From Bosea sp. PAMC 26642 (lineage in GTDB: Bacteria; Pseudomonadota; Alphaproteobacteria; Rhizobiales; Beijerinckiaceae): DNA of 64,000 nucleotides. How positions within the stretch are numbered: the stretch's first letter is position 1; every line of letters begins with the position of its first letter. The translations under genes and the position numbers were made by a program. The stretch covers positions 1,364,001-1,428,000 of the forward strand of contig NZ_CP014301.1 of NCBI RefSeq assembly GCF_001562255.1. The letters are read 5' to 3'. A model generated the notes under the pieces. It saw nothing but the letters and a program-made list of their open reading frames with translations. It made no database searches and had not been told where the DNA came from. Shown here piece after piece: positions 33,765 to 43,243 of this stretch.

Positions 33765-35291
33765 TTAGACCCGGAAGCGGCCGGCGATGCGCTCTGCAAT
33801 CATGATCGTGGTCACGTTGGTCGGCGTCGAGGGGACCTCGGGAATGATCGAAGCATCGATGACGTGAAGGTTTCCAAAGCCGCGAACCTTGCCCCAGGGG
33901 TCCACAACCGCCGTCGGATCGCCGTCAAAGCCCATCGGCACGGTCGAGGTTGGATGCGCGTAGGTCTGGACGTTGGTGCGCAGATGCTCTCGCAATTCGT
34001 TGGCCGCGATCGGCGTAGGCGGGAAGATGTCCGCCTCGACCATCCCGGCGAAAGGCTCGCTACGCCCGATCGCATCCGCAAGCGTGACCACCTCGATCAT
34101 CCGGTCCATGTCGCTGGGATCGTCGAGAAAGTTGTAGTGGATGCGTGGGGCCGCGCGTGGGTCTCTCGAGGTGAGTTGGAACGAGCCGACCGAGCGCGGA
34201 AGCACCACCGCGGATGCCAGCACGATCGCGCCGCCGGTCGGGCTGTTCTTGGGATCGAAGAAATGAGTGGCCGAGATCTGAAGATCGAGATCCCCGGCGG
34301 CTGCACCTTTGGAGCCCTTCCAGACTAACGCCCCGGCGGCCGGCAGCTGCGACTTGTACGCCGCCTTCAGCGCATAGACATGATAATAGATCGGATGGTC
34401 CTGAAGCCTCTTGCCGACGGGGAGATCAACCACAACCGGGATGTCCAAGGTTCGCAGATGTGCGGCAGGTCCGATGCCAGAGCGCATCAGGATCGCAGGG
34501 CTGCCGAACGTGCCGGCTGACAAAATGACCTCGCCGCCCGAAATCACCTCACCCGATGCCAGGCGCACGCCGGTCGCCCGCTTGCCTTCAAGTACCAGCT
34601 GATCGACTTCAGCGCCTGCGCGGATCGTCAGGTTCGGCCGCGCCCTCACCGCGTCGGTTAGGTACGTGATGCCAGTGTTCATTCGGACATTGTCGATGAC
34701 ATTGAGCGAATAGGGTCCGACGCCATCAGCCACGTCGCTGTTGAAGTCGCTAACCGATGCCAGACCCTTGGTACGCGCGGCCTCGACGAATGCGCGCGCG
34801 GAGGGCGTCAATTCTTCCATCGAGCGCTGGCGGATCGGGAACGGGCCGGTGCGCCCATGCCAGCGATCATCGCCGGCCGGCGTGTTCTCGAGTGCCTTAT
34901 AGACTTGGAACACATCGTCCCACGACCAGCCCTCAATGCCGCGCTTGCTCCACCGGCCGAAATCGGACGGCCGCGCCCGTATCGCGACGGTGCCGTTCAC
35001 GGCGGAGCTGCCGCCTATGACCTTGCCGCGCGGCGTTGGGATATCGTGGCCGAGCTTCGCCTTGTCGTCGCTCGAATACTTCCAGTCGAAGTCTGGACTG
35101 GCGACGTTGCCGGCGTCCGTCAGGCCGTTTGGATAGGCGTTCGGCGCGAAATCCGGGCCAGCGTCGAGCAGCAGCACCTTGCGCGCAGGATCCTCACTAA
35201 GCCTGGTCGCCAGCACTGTGCCGGCCGAGCCCGCGCCGACGATGATGATATCAGGTTTGCCTGCCGCAGCAGTTGCGCGTGTGCCGATCAT
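33765..35291 (-). CDS. GMC-family FAD-dependent oxidoreductase
   Basis: A 508-residue choline dehydrogenase-like protein: FAD loop IIIVGAGSAGTVLATRL, the GMC signature PRGKVIGGSSAVNG, SAGTFGSPAILMRSGIGP, and the C-terminal active site HPTSTVPMG and IIPEVPSTPTNVTTIMIAERIA. Such enzymes oxidise alcohols to aldehydes. The ATG at 35291 has GGAGG upstream; the longer open frame upstream runs antisense to an AraC relic and is not used. It is probably co-transcribed with the aldehyde dehydrogenase. Confidence 0.92.
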   Translation of the reverse strand: MIGTRATAAAGKPDIIIVGAGSAGTVLATRLSEDPARKVLLLDAGPDFAPNAYPNGLTDAGNVASPDFDWKYSSDDKAKLGHDIPTPRGKVIGGSSAVNGTVAIRARPSDFGRWSKRGIEGWSWDDVFQVYKALENTPAGDDRWHGRTGPFPIRQRSMEELTPSARAFVEAARTKGLASVSDFNSDVADGVGPYSLNVIDNVRMNTGITYLTDAVRARPNLTIRAGAEVDQLVLEGKRATGVRLASGEVISGGEVILSAGTFGSPAILMRSGIGPAAHLRTLDIPVVVDLPVGKRLQDHPIYYHVYALKAAYKSQLPAAGALVWKGSKGAAAGDLDLQISATHFFDPKNSPTGGAIVLASAVVLPRSVGSFQLTSRDPRAAPRIHYNFLDDPSDMDRMIEVVTLADAIGRSEPFAGMVEADIFPPTPIAANELREHLRTNVQTYAHPTSTVPMGFDGDPTAVVDPWGKVRGFGNLHVIDASIIPEVPSTPTNVTTIMIAERIAGRFRV

Positions 35292-35379
35292 GGTAGGCCT
35301 CCGTTGCAGAGATCGCCGCTTGCGAGCGTCGACGCAATCTACTGGGGGCCGAGGCGCGATGCGTTGCAGGCCCTGCGTC

Positions 35380-35962
35380 GAGGGTGCCGATCTTGCGTCT
35401 CGAGCGGCGCGCAATGGGAGAGCGTGCTTAACGAAGCTGCCGGTGGAGACTACTTGCTGGGGAGCCTGCAGCTCTTCAGGGGGCCGTTTCGTTGGCAGGC
35501 CATCCAATCGACGCTCAGGAACCTGTGGGCGTTGAGCGACGAGGAGGGAGCGCGTCGCGTCTGCTGGCGCGCGCGGCGGGTTGCGAGATTCTCGCCGAGC
35601 TGTGCCAGTTGAGCGACGCTTCGCTCGCGCCGGTAAGGGGCGGGCTCGCACCGTGGGCCAAGCGGCGTTGCCTCGAACTGATGCAGAAGCGGCTGTCGGA
35701 GGACATCAACTTCGACGAGCTGGCCGCAGAGGCGCGGGTCTCGCCGTTTCATTTTGCACGCATGTTCAAGGAGAGCGCCGGCGTGCCGCTGCGTGTCTAC
35801 CTGACGCGCCTGCGGCTGGAGCGAGCTTGCGAGCTTCTCGAAATGACAGATCTTCCCGTCACGGAAATCGCAGCCGAGGTCGGCTACTCGTCGAACCAGG
35901 TACTCGCTCGAATATTTATCAAGAATCAGGTCGCGGTCGGGCTCCCTACGCACGGTTCGTAA
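35380..35962 (+). pseudogene. frameshifted AraC-family regulator
   Basis: The first part, to LRNLWALSDEEGA, and the second, from SRLLARAAGCEILAELCQLS to the end, are in different frames that join near 35550. Together they match the last two thirds of the AraC regulator at 27931. The helix-turn-helix part is intact (INFDELAAEARVSPFHFARM and VTEIAAEVGYSSNQVLARIF). The sensor N-terminus is gone and the tail is cut short. It sits just upstream of and divergent to the GMC gene, where its functional ancestor probably acted. Confidence 0.8.
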
Positions 35963-36243
35963 TCCGGCTCTCTCCAGCCTGTAATGGTGATACCAGGTCA
36001 AAGCGGGCCAGAATCAATATTTAGTGGGCCGGATTCCAATAAGAATGGTCGCTGCGCGGGTAGCTCGTCGGCAGTATGTGCTGTCAACTGTACGCTTATC
36101 GCGACAGCCGTTTTTGCTTGATGAAGCTCATCGCTCTTGAAGATCAATTTCATCTCCTCATCAGCATCCAAAAACTGCTATGGCGATCTTGAATACCTAC
36201 ACGGGCGAAGCCCCCTTTTTTACTGTTGGCGCACCAGTTCGCC

Positions 36244-36984
36244 TTAGAACTGCTGGCTCGTCGGCCGCAGCACGATGGCGTTGATGTCGACATTCGCCGG
36301 CTGCTCGATCGCGAAGGCGATCGCGCGAGCGACCGACAATGCCGGGATCGCCTGCTTATAGAAGTCGAGCACTGTGTCGGTGGCGGTGCCCGACGTGCCG
36401 TGCTTGAGGTCGCTATCGACGGCGCCCGGCTCGATGGAGGTCACGCGCAGCTTGTCGCCAACCTCCTGCCGCAACCCCTCCGAAATCGCGCTGACCGCGA
36501 ATTTGGTGCCCGAATAGACGGTGCCGCCCGGTGCGAACACCTTGATGCCGGCAACCGAACTCAGGTTGATGATGTGCCCGCTCTCCTGCGCCAGGAAGCG
36601 CGGCAGCGCCGCGGCGATGCCGTAGAGGACGCCCTTCAGGTTCACGTCGATCATCTGGTCCCATTCGTCTGTGTTGACCTCCGACATCGGGCGGATCGGC
36701 ATCACGCCGGCGTTGTTGACCAGCACGTCGAGCCGGCCGAAATCGGCGACGACACCGGCGACGACCGCCTCGACCTGCCTCTTGTCGGTTACGTCCAGCG
36801 CATAGGCCCTAGCCGTTCCGCCCGACGCCTCGATGTCCGCCACGACACCGTCCAGCCTGTCCTTGCGGCGCGCAGCGACTGCGACCTTTGCCCCGCGCGC
36901 GGCAAGCAGCCGCGCGGTTTCGGCGCCCAGACCGGTGCTGCCGCCCGTGATCAGGACGACCTTGCCTTCGATTCCTTCGCTCAT
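36244..36984 (-). CDS. SDR-family oxidoreductase
   Basis: A 246-residue SDR of the YdfG/clavulanate-dehydrogenase-like group: ITGGSTGLGAETARLL, VNNAGVMPI, INLSSVAGIKVFAPGGTVYS with catalytic YSGTKFAV, and the closing ANVDINAIVLRPTSQ. The ATG at 36984 has GGAG 6 bp upstream; the longer frame upstream is not needed. It is followed upstream in the same direction by GlcG- and DJ-1-type genes, probably one operon. Confidence 0.9.
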   Translation of the reverse strand: MSEGIEGKVVLITGGSTGLGAETARLLAARGAKVAVAARRKDRLDGVVADIEASGGTARAYALDVTDKRQVEAVVAGVVADFGRLDVLVNNAGVMPIRPMSEVNTDEWDQMIDVNLKGVLYGIAAALPRFLAQESGHIINLSSVAGIKVFAPGGTVYSGTKFAVSAISEGLRQEVGDKLRVTSIEPGAVDSDLKHGTSGTATDTVLDFYKQAIPALSVARAIAFAIEQPANVDINAIVLRPTSQQF

Positions 36985-37063
36985 TTTCAACTCCATAGGG
37001 TTAAGTGGTGGCCGTTCAGGCCGGTGGCCGCCGGGAGCGGCGGGGCGTAGTGCCAGATCGGCG

Positions 37064-37486
37064 CTAGCCTGTTCGGGATCTGCCCAGCATTTGGACGGCG
37101 CCGGCCTCGGCGATGGCGACGTCTTCGGCGACGCTGCCGCCGCTGACGCCGATGGCGCCGATGGTCTCGCCCTCGAACCTGATCGGGACCCCGCCTCCGA
37201 AGACGACGATCCTGCCGCCATGGGAGTGCTGGATGCCGAACAGCTCCGCTCCGGGCTGAGCCAGGGTCGCCAGCGCGTCAGTCCTCGTGTTGAAGATCTG
37301 GGCTGTGAATGCCTTATTGATCGCGAGTTCGGCCGAGCCCGACATGGCCGTGTCCTGACGGACGAAGGACACCAGATCTCCGGTCGGCCCTACGACTGCG
37401 ATCGAGCAGGCGACATTCAGGGCCTCGGCCGCGGCGATGGCTCTGTCGATCCTCGCGCGCGCGTCGGTAAGCGAAAGCGTGGCCAT
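37064..37486 (-). CDS. GlcG/HbpS-family protein
   Basis: A 140-residue protein of the GlcG/HbpS/PduO-C fold. Marks include LSLTDARARIDRAIAAAEAL, INKAFTAQIFNTRTDALA, a pattern of Gly-rich strands GGRIVVFGGGVPI and the end GAIGVSGGSVAEDVAIAEAG. Members bind haem or cobalamin-like ligands or have no known activity. It lies between the SDR and DJ-1 genes on one strand. The role is unknown. Confidence 0.85.
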   Translation of the reverse strand: MATLSLTDARARIDRAIAAAEALNVACSIAVVGPTGDLVSFVRQDTAMSGSAELAINKAFTAQIFNTRTDALATLAQPGAELFGIQHSHGGRIVVFGGGVPIRFEGETIGAIGVSGGSVAEDVAIAEAGAVQMLGRSRTG

Positions 37487-37556
37487 TGCGATCTCCGTTC
37501 TTCAAGTGGACCGCCGCCAGCCTGGGCTCGGCGGCGGTCCATCAGCTGGATTGGGC

Positions 37557-38255
37557 TCAGGCGACCCGCGCCCGCGCCTGGCCCAGGGCCGCCACGAGAG
37601 CTTCCGCGGCTTCAGCCGATGAGGCCGGATTCTGGCCGGTGATCAACTGGCCATCGACCACGGTGTGGACGCCCCAGTCCTTGACCTTCGAGAACACCGC
37701 GCCGAGGTTGACCAGCTCGTCTTCGACCAGGAACGGCACGACCTTGTCGAGCCCGACGGCTGCCTCTTCGGTGTTGGTGAAGCCGGTCACGTAACGGCCC
37801 TGGACGAATGGCGAGCCGTCAGGGTTCTTGACGTGATGCAGGACGCCGGGGGCATGGCAGACGAGCGCGATCGTCTTGCCGGCGGCGATGAAGGATTCTA
37901 TCAGCCGGATCGAATTCGCGTCCTCGGCCAGATCCCACATTGGGCCATGGCCGCCGGGATAAAACACCGTGTCGAAATCCCGCTGATCGACGCTGTCGAG
38001 CCGGACCGTCCGGGCCAACTGGGCGTTGGCGTCGGCGTCGGCCTTAAAACGCCGCGTGTGCTCGGTCTGGAAGTCCGGCTCGTCGCTCTTGGGGTCCAGC
38101 GGCGGCTGGCCGCCCTCAGGCGAAGCCAGCGTGATCTCCGCGCCGGCGTCCTTGAGGACGTAGTAGGGCGCGGCCAATTCCTCGAGCCAGAAGCCGGTCT
38201 TTTTGTCCGTGTCTCCGAGCCTGTCGTGAGACGTCAAAACCATGAGAACTTTCAT
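37557..38255 (-). CDS. DJ-1/PfpI-family (class I amidotransferase-like) protein
   Basis: A 232-residue protein of the Hsp31/DJ-1 superfamily: strand KVLMVLTSHDRL, DTVFYPGGHGPMWDL, nucleophile elbow ALVCHAPGVL (Cys about residue 133), and the C-terminal LITGQNPASSAEAAEAL. Relatives act as glyoxalase III, chaperones or protective deglycases. AAAGGA lies 7 bp before the ATG. It is divergent from a LysR gene whose likely binding sites lie in the 162-bp gap, so it is probably the first gene of the LysR-controlled DJ-1, GlcG, SDR operon. Confidence 0.88.
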   Translation of the reverse strand: MKVLMVLTSHDRLGDTDKKTGFWLEELAAPYYVLKDAGAEITLASPEGGQPPLDPKSDEPDFQTEHTRRFKADADANAQLARTVRLDSVDQRDFDTVFYPGGHGPMWDLAEDANSIRLIESFIAAGKTIALVCHAPGVLHHVKNPDGSPFVQGRYVTGFTNTEEAAVGLDKVVPFLVEDELVNLGAVFSKVKDWGVHTVVDGQLITGQNPASSAEAAEALVAALGQARARVA

Positions 38256-38367
38256 CGTCGTATCCTTTGCTGGTGCCGCGTTCATCTTGATCGCCGCCGG
38301 GGCGGGCTGATTTCGATCAGCCGGATCGGCCTTTCGATGGGAGGAAGATGTCATTCGCGCAGCTATT

Positions 38368-38415
38368 CAACAAATTGATTTGTTGGATTTTAGATATCCA
38401 TGTGAGAGCATATCT
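38368..38415. promoter_or_regulatory. two LysR-type inverted repeats
   Basis: CAACAAAT-TG-ATTTGTTG (38368-38385) is a perfect 8-bp-arm palindrome. AGATAT (38392-38397) and ATATCT (38410-38415) form a second inverted pair ending 2 bp before the LysR ATG. They are well placed for a LysR regulator controlling the divergent DJ-1-type operon and itself. Confidence 0.65.
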
Positions 38416-38417
38416 CG

Positions 38418-39335
38418 ATGAAATACGATCTCAACCTGCTGCCGGTCTTCATGGCCCTGATGGAGGAGCGGAGCGTCACGCGGGCGGCCAATCGGCTCGG
38501 GATCACGCAGCCTGCACTCTCCAACGCGCTGAACCGCCTGCGCGACATGCTCCGCGATCCGCTGTTCATCCGCGAACGATACGGTGTCAGGCCCACCCAA
38601 CTGGCCGAGGAACTCGCGCCGACCATCGCGGCAGCCCTTGCCCAGCTGGACGAGCTGGTGGTCCATCAGCAGGACTTCGACGCGGCCAATGCCGAGCGCC
38701 AGTTCCTGATCGCGCCCAACAGCTATGTGGAGCTGACCCTGATGCCGGCGCTGGTCGCAAGGCTGCGGGAGCAGGCGCCCGGTATCAAACTGCGGATGCA
38801 GCCGTTCGGGAACGATCTCGCCGAGACCGGGATCATGTCGGGAACGACGGCGATGGTTCTGGGACGGGTCGTCGATCCCCCAGACAATCTCGTCGTTCAG
38901 CATCTGATGGACGACAGACTGGCCTGCATCGTGCGAAGCGACCATCCCGATGTCGGTGACCATATCACACGCGATCAGTTCGAGAGCCTGAAGCACGTTA
39001 ACGTCCTGCCGCCGGGGCGAATCCGAGCCGGCCTGTTCCAGGCGTTGGAAAAGCAAAACCTCAAACGGGAGGTCGCGGTCTCGGTCACGCATTTCCTCGC
39101 GGTTCCCGAGATGATTGCCGTCACGGATTACTGTGCGACCTTGCCGAGCCTGATCTGTCGCGGTCTCCAGCGCGACCAGCGCCTGAAAGTGTTAGCGACC
39201 CCCGTCGATCTCGGAACCTTCCCGGTCGAACTCGCCTGGCATGTGCGCTACCGCCACGACCCCGCCCATCAATGGCTCCGGACGCTGATCGTCGACACGG
39301 CGCGCTCGCTGCCGCAGACCTCCCCCTCAGGCTAA
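38418..39335 (+). CDS. LysR-family transcriptional regulator
   Basis: A 305-residue LysR protein. Residues 1-60 form the winged helix (NLLPVFMALMEERSVTRAAN and LGITQPALSNALNRLRDML). The substrate-binding domain follows and is of the NodD/SyrM/LeuO-like subgroup (DDRLACIVRSDHP). It is divergent from the DJ-1-type gene and probably regulates it through the palindromes at 38368-38415. Confidence 0.9.
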   Translation: MKYDLNLLPVFMALMEERSVTRAANRLGITQPALSNALNRLRDMLRDPLFIRERYGVRPTQLAEELAPTIAAALAQLDELVVHQQDFDAANAERQFLIAPNSYVELTLMPALVARLREQAPGIKLRMQPFGNDLAETGIMSGTTAMVLGRVVDPPDNLVVQHLMDDRLACIVRSDHPDVGDHITRDQFESLKHVNVLPPGRIRAGLFQALEKQNLKREVAVSVTHFLAVPEMIAVTDYCATLPSLICRGLQRDQRLKVLATPVDLGTFPVELAWHVRYRHDPAHQWLRTLIVDTARSLPQTSPSG

Positions 39336-39752
39336 CGGCTCATGTGCCGCCCGGAGACGCCGTCGGGATCCGACTCTCTGGGGCCCATCGTGCCGATGTC
39401 GGGCTTAAGCCTACCTACGTCGATTGCACGCGGGACGGGCTTCCAGTCGTTCCACAGGAAGGTCGCCGCCGGCAGAGTTCGTCGGCAGTGGGCGCTGCCT
39501 GGCGTTGAGCGTACTTCAATCGTCTTCGTTCGCGGGCCGCGTCTCCCATTCCGACGACATACCGATGTTGGATCCGGACGAAGGCCCGTCTGCACTAATC
39601 GCGAGGAGCCGATGGCGGAGGCCCCTGTAGGATCGACCTTGGACGACGCTGCCAAAGAAGGCGTCGCTGTTTGAGATACTGCCGAGGTCATGGGCCGGCG
39701 CTTGAATGTGCCGCTCTTTGCGTAGTTGGCCAAGGGGGGCTGCCGGCCTAAG
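39336..39752. other. gap with no supported gene
   Basis: These 417 bp contain only short frames on both strands without recognisable domains. Mixed codon use suggests decayed coding sequence of unknown origin. No IS end or RNA gene was recognised. Confidence 0.4.
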
Positions 39753-40706
39753 TTAGTCGGAATTCGTGCGTCCCAACCTGCCACCCTCTTGACCAAAAAG
39801 AGCTTCCAATTCGCGATCCCAGTACGGATCGGGTCCTATTCGATCGACCATCCAGTCGATGAACGCCCGCACTTTCGGCGCGAGCTCTCGCGAACTCGGA
39901 TAGAGCGCCCATAGGGTCTGGGTGGAGACGAGCGGAAATTCGGGAAGCGCTGGCACAAGGGCGCCGCTGCGAAGCTCGTCGGCAGCGCACCAGGTCGCCA
40001 TCCACGCGATGCCAAGCCCGGCGCAGGCTGCATCCCGCACGGCTGCTCCGTCATTGATGCGCAGCGCGGGTGAAACCTTTCGTACGATCGGTTTTCGATC
40101 CGCATCCAGGAAGGTCCAGAGATCAAGCGTGCTGACGACCAGGCAGGTGTGCCCGGCAAGATCGTCGGGCGTCTTCGGCCGTCCGCGGCGCTTGAGGTAC
40201 TCGGGCGACGCGACTAGGACGCGCCGATCCGGCGCGAGGCGCCGCGCGATGAAAGAGGAGTCGCCGAGTTCAGTGTAGCGGACCGCCACATCGAATGCGC
40301 CCTCGACGAGGTCGACCACGCTGTCCGAGATGCGAAAATCGAGCGCGAGGTCAGGGTAGCGGACGCAAAAGTCCGGTAGGCCCGGTACGATGTGCATCCG
40401 CGCGAACGAGGCCGGAGCCGCCACCCGGAGCGTGCCGCGCGGGGCGGCCTGCTCGCGCCCCAGCACCGCCTGAGCGGCATGGGCCGCGTCGAGGACATGC
40501 TCGGCATGCGGCAAGAACGCAAGACCGTCCACCGTCAACGTCGCCTGTCGCGTCGTTCGATGGAGTAGCCGCGCGCCCAATCGCCTCTCGAATGCCGCGA
40601 GCCGCGCGCTGGCGCTGGCTGGCGTCAGGCTGAGGTCACGAGCCGCCGCGCTGATGCTCCCCAACTGAGCGATACGTGTGAACAGCCTGAGATCGTCGAG
40701 ATTCAC
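39753..40706 (-). CDS. LysR-family transcriptional regulator
   Basis: A 317-residue LysR of the CrgA/DmlR-like group: MNLDDLRLFTRIAQLGSISA, the helix-turn-helix LSLTPASASARLAAFERRLG, RLLHRTTRQATLT, and the effector domain with RGTLRVAAPASFAR. It is divergent from the quinone oxidoreductase at 40835 and probably controls it. Part of the gap region is repeated at 20040. Confidence 0.92.
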   Translation of the reverse strand: MNLDDLRLFTRIAQLGSISAAARDLSLTPASASARLAAFERRLGARLLHRTTRQATLTVDGLAFLPHAEHVLDAAHAAQAVLGREQAAPRGTLRVAAPASFARMHIVPGLPDFCVRYPDLALDFRISDSVVDLVEGAFDVAVRYTELGDSSFIARRLAPDRRVLVASPEYLKRRGRPKTPDDLAGHTCLVVSTLDLWTFLDADRKPIVRKVSPALRINDGAAVRDAACAGLGIAWMATWCAADELRSGALVPALPEFPLVSTQTLWALYPSSRELAPKVRAFIDWMVDRIGPDPYWDRELEALFGQEGGRLGRTNSD

Positions 40707-40714
40707 GGTCCACT

Positions 40715-40731
40715 TTCAAGATTTCGTTGAA
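40715..40731. promoter_or_regulatory. likely LysR-binding inverted repeat
   Basis: TTCAA-7-TTGAA (40715-40731) lies in the 128-bp gap between the LysR gene and the quinone oxidoreductase gene, close to the LysR start. The spacing is typical of LysR sites. Confidence 0.45.
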
Positions 40732-40734
40732 GCT

Positions 40735-40837
40735 CATCCTAGTTTCCGGCCACTACCGGGCGCAATCGCGAAATTTCAAATGGCGTGACACCACGGCGGC
40801 CCTGCGAGCCTGCCGATACGAACAGGAGATGGTCATG
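40735..40837 (+). repeat. upstream region duplicated at 20040-20143
   Basis: About 103 bp up to the ATG of the oxidoreductase aligns, at roughly three identical bases in four, with 20040-20143. Here it is in its working context, between a LysR gene and its divergent target. Confidence 0.65.
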
Positions 40838-41842
40838 CGTGCCCAGATCATCGATGCCTTCGGCGAGACTGACGTTTTCCGGCTCACGTCGCTGCCCGAG
40901 CCGAGGCCTGCGCCTGGCGAGGTGGTCGTGGCGCTGGCGGCCACAAGCGTCAACCCGGTCGACTACAAGCTGAGGCGTCATGGCCCCTCCATCGCACCGG
41001 CGCTGCCGGCCGTACTAGGCTGCGATGTCGCCGGAACCATCGTAGCACTCGGTGCTGGTGTCACTGACTTCAAAATCGGTGACGAGGTCTATGGCTGCGC
41101 GGGCGGCGTGGCGGGCGTGAGCGGCGGGTCATATGCCGAGCAAATCGCTGCTGACGCGCGCCTTCTGGCGCACAAGCCCTCGAATCTCACGCTGCGCGAA
41201 GCCGCCGCGCTTCCGCTCGTCACCATCACCGCCTGGGAAGGCCTCGAGCGCGCCAGCGTCGGCGCGGGCACGAGCGTGCTCATCCATGGCGGCGCCGGGG
41301 GCGTCGGGCATATCGCGATCCAGCTCGCCAAGGCACGGGGCGCGACCGTCTCCGCCACCGTCTCCTCCGACGAAAAGGCGGCGATCGCCGACCGCCTCGG
41401 CGCCGATCACGTGATCAACTATCGCGAGGAGGGTGTCTCCGATTACGTCGCGCGGCTGACCCGCGGCCGCGGCTTCGACGTCGTGTTCGACGCCACGGGT
41501 GGCAACGACATCGCGGCCTCCTTCGCCGCGGCTCGCCTGAACGGCCACGTGGTGACGATCGTCTCGCAGTACGAGGCGGACCTGGTGCTCATGCATGCCA
41601 AGGGCCTGAGCCTCCACGTCGTGTTCATGCTGATCCCGATGCTCCACGACATCGGCCGCGAGGCGCATGGCCGCCTGCTGCGCGCGGCAGCGGCGCTGGC
41701 GGAGGCCGGCAAGCTCCGGCCGCTCATCGAACCCGAGCACTTCGCGCTCGCAGATCTGCCCCGCGCACACCAGAAGGCCGAGGCCGGACGGGCCTTGGGC
41801 AAAATCGTGATCGACATCGCGGGCCTTCCGCCGATCGGCTGA
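40835..41842 (+). CDS. NADPH:quinone oxidoreductase-like MDR protein
   Basis: A 335-residue medium-chain reductase without zinc ligands. It has SVNPVDYKLRRHG, GCDVAGTIVALG, the dinucleotide loop [20 protein letters not shown], and LGADHVINY. It probably reduces quinones or enones with NADPH. The start at 40835 has AGGAG 6 bp upstream. The short lipoprotein gene and a second, related oxidoreductase follow on the same strand. Confidence 0.9.
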   Translation: MRAQIIDAFGETDVFRLTSLPEPRPAPGEVVVALAATSVNPVDYKLRRHGPSIAPALPAVLGCDVAGTIVALGAGVTDFKIGDEVYGCAGGVAGVSGGSYAEQIAADARLLAHKPSNLTLREAAALPLVTITAWEGLERASVGAGTSVLIHGGAGGVGHIAIQLAKARGATVSATVSSDEKAAIADRLGADHVINYREEGVSDYVARLTRGRGFDVVFDATGGNDIAASFAAARLNGHVVTIVSQYEADLVLMHAKGLSLHVVFMLIPMLHDIGREAHGRLLRAAAALAEAGKLRPLIEPEHFALADLPRAHQKAEAGRALGKIVIDIAGLPPIG

Positions 41843-41866
41843 TCTTATCTGGAAAGGATATCTCGA

Positions 41867-42121
41867 ATGAAAACCGGTTTCATTGCCGGCGGTGCGACGG
41901 TGCGCGTTTCGCTCCTCGCAATCGCCCTGCCTCTCGCCGCTTGCACATCTGTGTCCGGTCCCACCGAAGTCACGTCGGTCGAGGGCTGCCGGATCGAAAT
42001 GCGCCGCGAGCTACGCCACAACGGCCCGCCGGGCAAGTTTCCGCCGACGCCGGTCAGCCGTGAGGTCCGGGTCTGCCGCCCGACCGGCGCCGGCTCCGTC
42101 GAGGTCTTGGCGAGCCGCTGA
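41867..42121 (+). CDS. small lipoprotein of unknown function
   Basis: An 84-residue protein. Residues 1-25 form a lipoprotein signal ending in the lipobox LAAC, so Cys at about residue 26 should be lipidated. The mature part of about 60 residues has two further cysteines (EGCRIEM and VRVCRP) that could form a disulfide. AAAGGA precedes the ATG. It lies between two quinone oxidoreductase genes with 24- and 37-bp gaps, so it is probably co-expressed with them. No family was recognised. Confidence 0.75.
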   Translation: MKTGFIAGGATVRVSLLAIALPLAACTSVSGPTEVTSVEGCRIEMRRELRHNGPPGKFPPTPVSREVRVCRPTGAGSVEVLASR

Positions 42122-42158
42122 GCCTGTTTGCCGACCTTCCTGCATAAGGAGAGTTCAC

Positions 42159-43172
42159 ATGACCAAGACCATGAAGGCCGTCGTTCTCACTCGCTTTGGG
42201 GGACCGGACGCGTTCGAGTTGCGTGAGGTGCCGGTGCCGCCGGTCGGCCCGCGCCAGGTTCGAGTGCGGGTCCACGCCACAGCGGTCAACCCGCTCGACT
42301 ACCAGATCCGCCGCGGCGACTATGTCGACTACGTCCCGCTGCCCGCCATCATCGGCCACGACATCTCGGGCGTCGTCGAGGAGATCGGGTCGAATGTTCA
42401 CGAGTTCGCGGTCGGCGATGAGGTGTACTACACGCCGAAGATCTTCGGCGGTGCGGGCTCCTATGCCGAGCAGCACGTCGCCGACGTCGAGCTCGTAGGC
42501 CGCAAGCCCCGAAATCTAACCCACCTCGAGGCTGCGAGCCTGACGCTCGTTGGCGGCACGGTCTGGGAGGCGTTCGTTCAGCGCGCGCAGTTAAGCGTGG
42601 GCGAGACAATCCTCATCCATGGCGGGGCAGGGGGCGTGGGTACGATCGCGATTCAGGTCGCTAAGGCAATTGGCGCCCGGGTGATCACGACGGCGCGCGC
42701 TAGCCACCACGATTTCGTGCGCTCGCTTGGTGCCGATGACGCCATCGACTTCACTGTCGAAGATTATGTGGAGGGGGTCGCGCGCTTAACCGGCGGACAG
42801 GGCGTCAACGTCGTCTTCGACACGATTGGCGGCGATGCGCTCACGAGAAGCCCGCTGGCGCTGGCGGCGTTTGGGCGCGTAGTCAGTATCGTCGACATCG
42901 CGAAACCACAGAACCTCGTCGAGGCGTGGGGCAAGAACGCCGCCTATCACTTTGTGTTCACTCGCCAAAACCGGGGCAAGCTCGATGCCCTTACGAAGCT
43001 TGTCGAGCGCGGTCTTGTGAAGCCCGTGATCGGCGCGACTTTACCGCTCGCACGAATGAGCGAGGCCCACGATCTGTTGGAGAACGGCACCGCACGGGGC
43101 TTGCGCGGCAAGGTCGCGATCGACGTGACGGGCCAGTCGCTTGCGTTACCCCCCATCATACCAGGGGCTTGA
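42159..43172 (+). CDS. NADPH:quinone oxidoreductase-like MDR protein
   Basis: A 337-residue medium-chain reductase of the quinone-reductase type ([64 protein letters not shown]). A perfect AAGGAG lies 8 bp upstream of the ATG. It resembles the 40835 protein in architecture but differs enough to be an old paralogue or a separately acquired gene. It is in line with the lipoprotein gene upstream and the monooxygenase-type gene downstream. Confidence 0.9.
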   Translation: MTKTMKAVVLTRFGGPDAFELREVPVPPVGPRQVRVRVHATAVNPLDYQIRRGDYVDYVPLPAIIGHDISGVVEEIGSNVHEFAVGDEVYYTPKIFGGAGSYAEQHVADVELVGRKPRNLTHLEAASLTLVGGTVWEAFVQRAQLSVGETILIHGGAGGVGTIAIQVAKAIGARVITTARASHHDFVRSLGADDAIDFTVEDYVEGVARLTGGQGVNVVFDTIGGDALTRSPLALAAFGRVVSIVDIAKPQNLVEAWGKNAAYHFVFTRQNRGKLDALTKLVERGLVKPVIGATLPLARMSEAHDLLENGTARGLRGKVAIDVTGQSLALPPIIPGA

Positions 43173-43243
43173 CGCTTCGGACGGAAGACCGGCGGTACCC
43201 TCTACCTCGGTCGTCCGTCCTCCACTTATTTGGGAGAAATCCA

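Noticed and set aside
35292..35651. N-terminal extension of the GMC oxidoreductase
   Set aside because: It runs antisense to the AraC relic, and the FAD-binding loop starts normally after the ATG at 35291 with GGAGG upstream.
35985..36055. GGTCAAAGCGGGCCAG and AGTGGGCCGGATTCC words resembling the end of an IS21-like element
   Set aside because: The similarity is from memory of general patterns only; no paired end or transposase is present.
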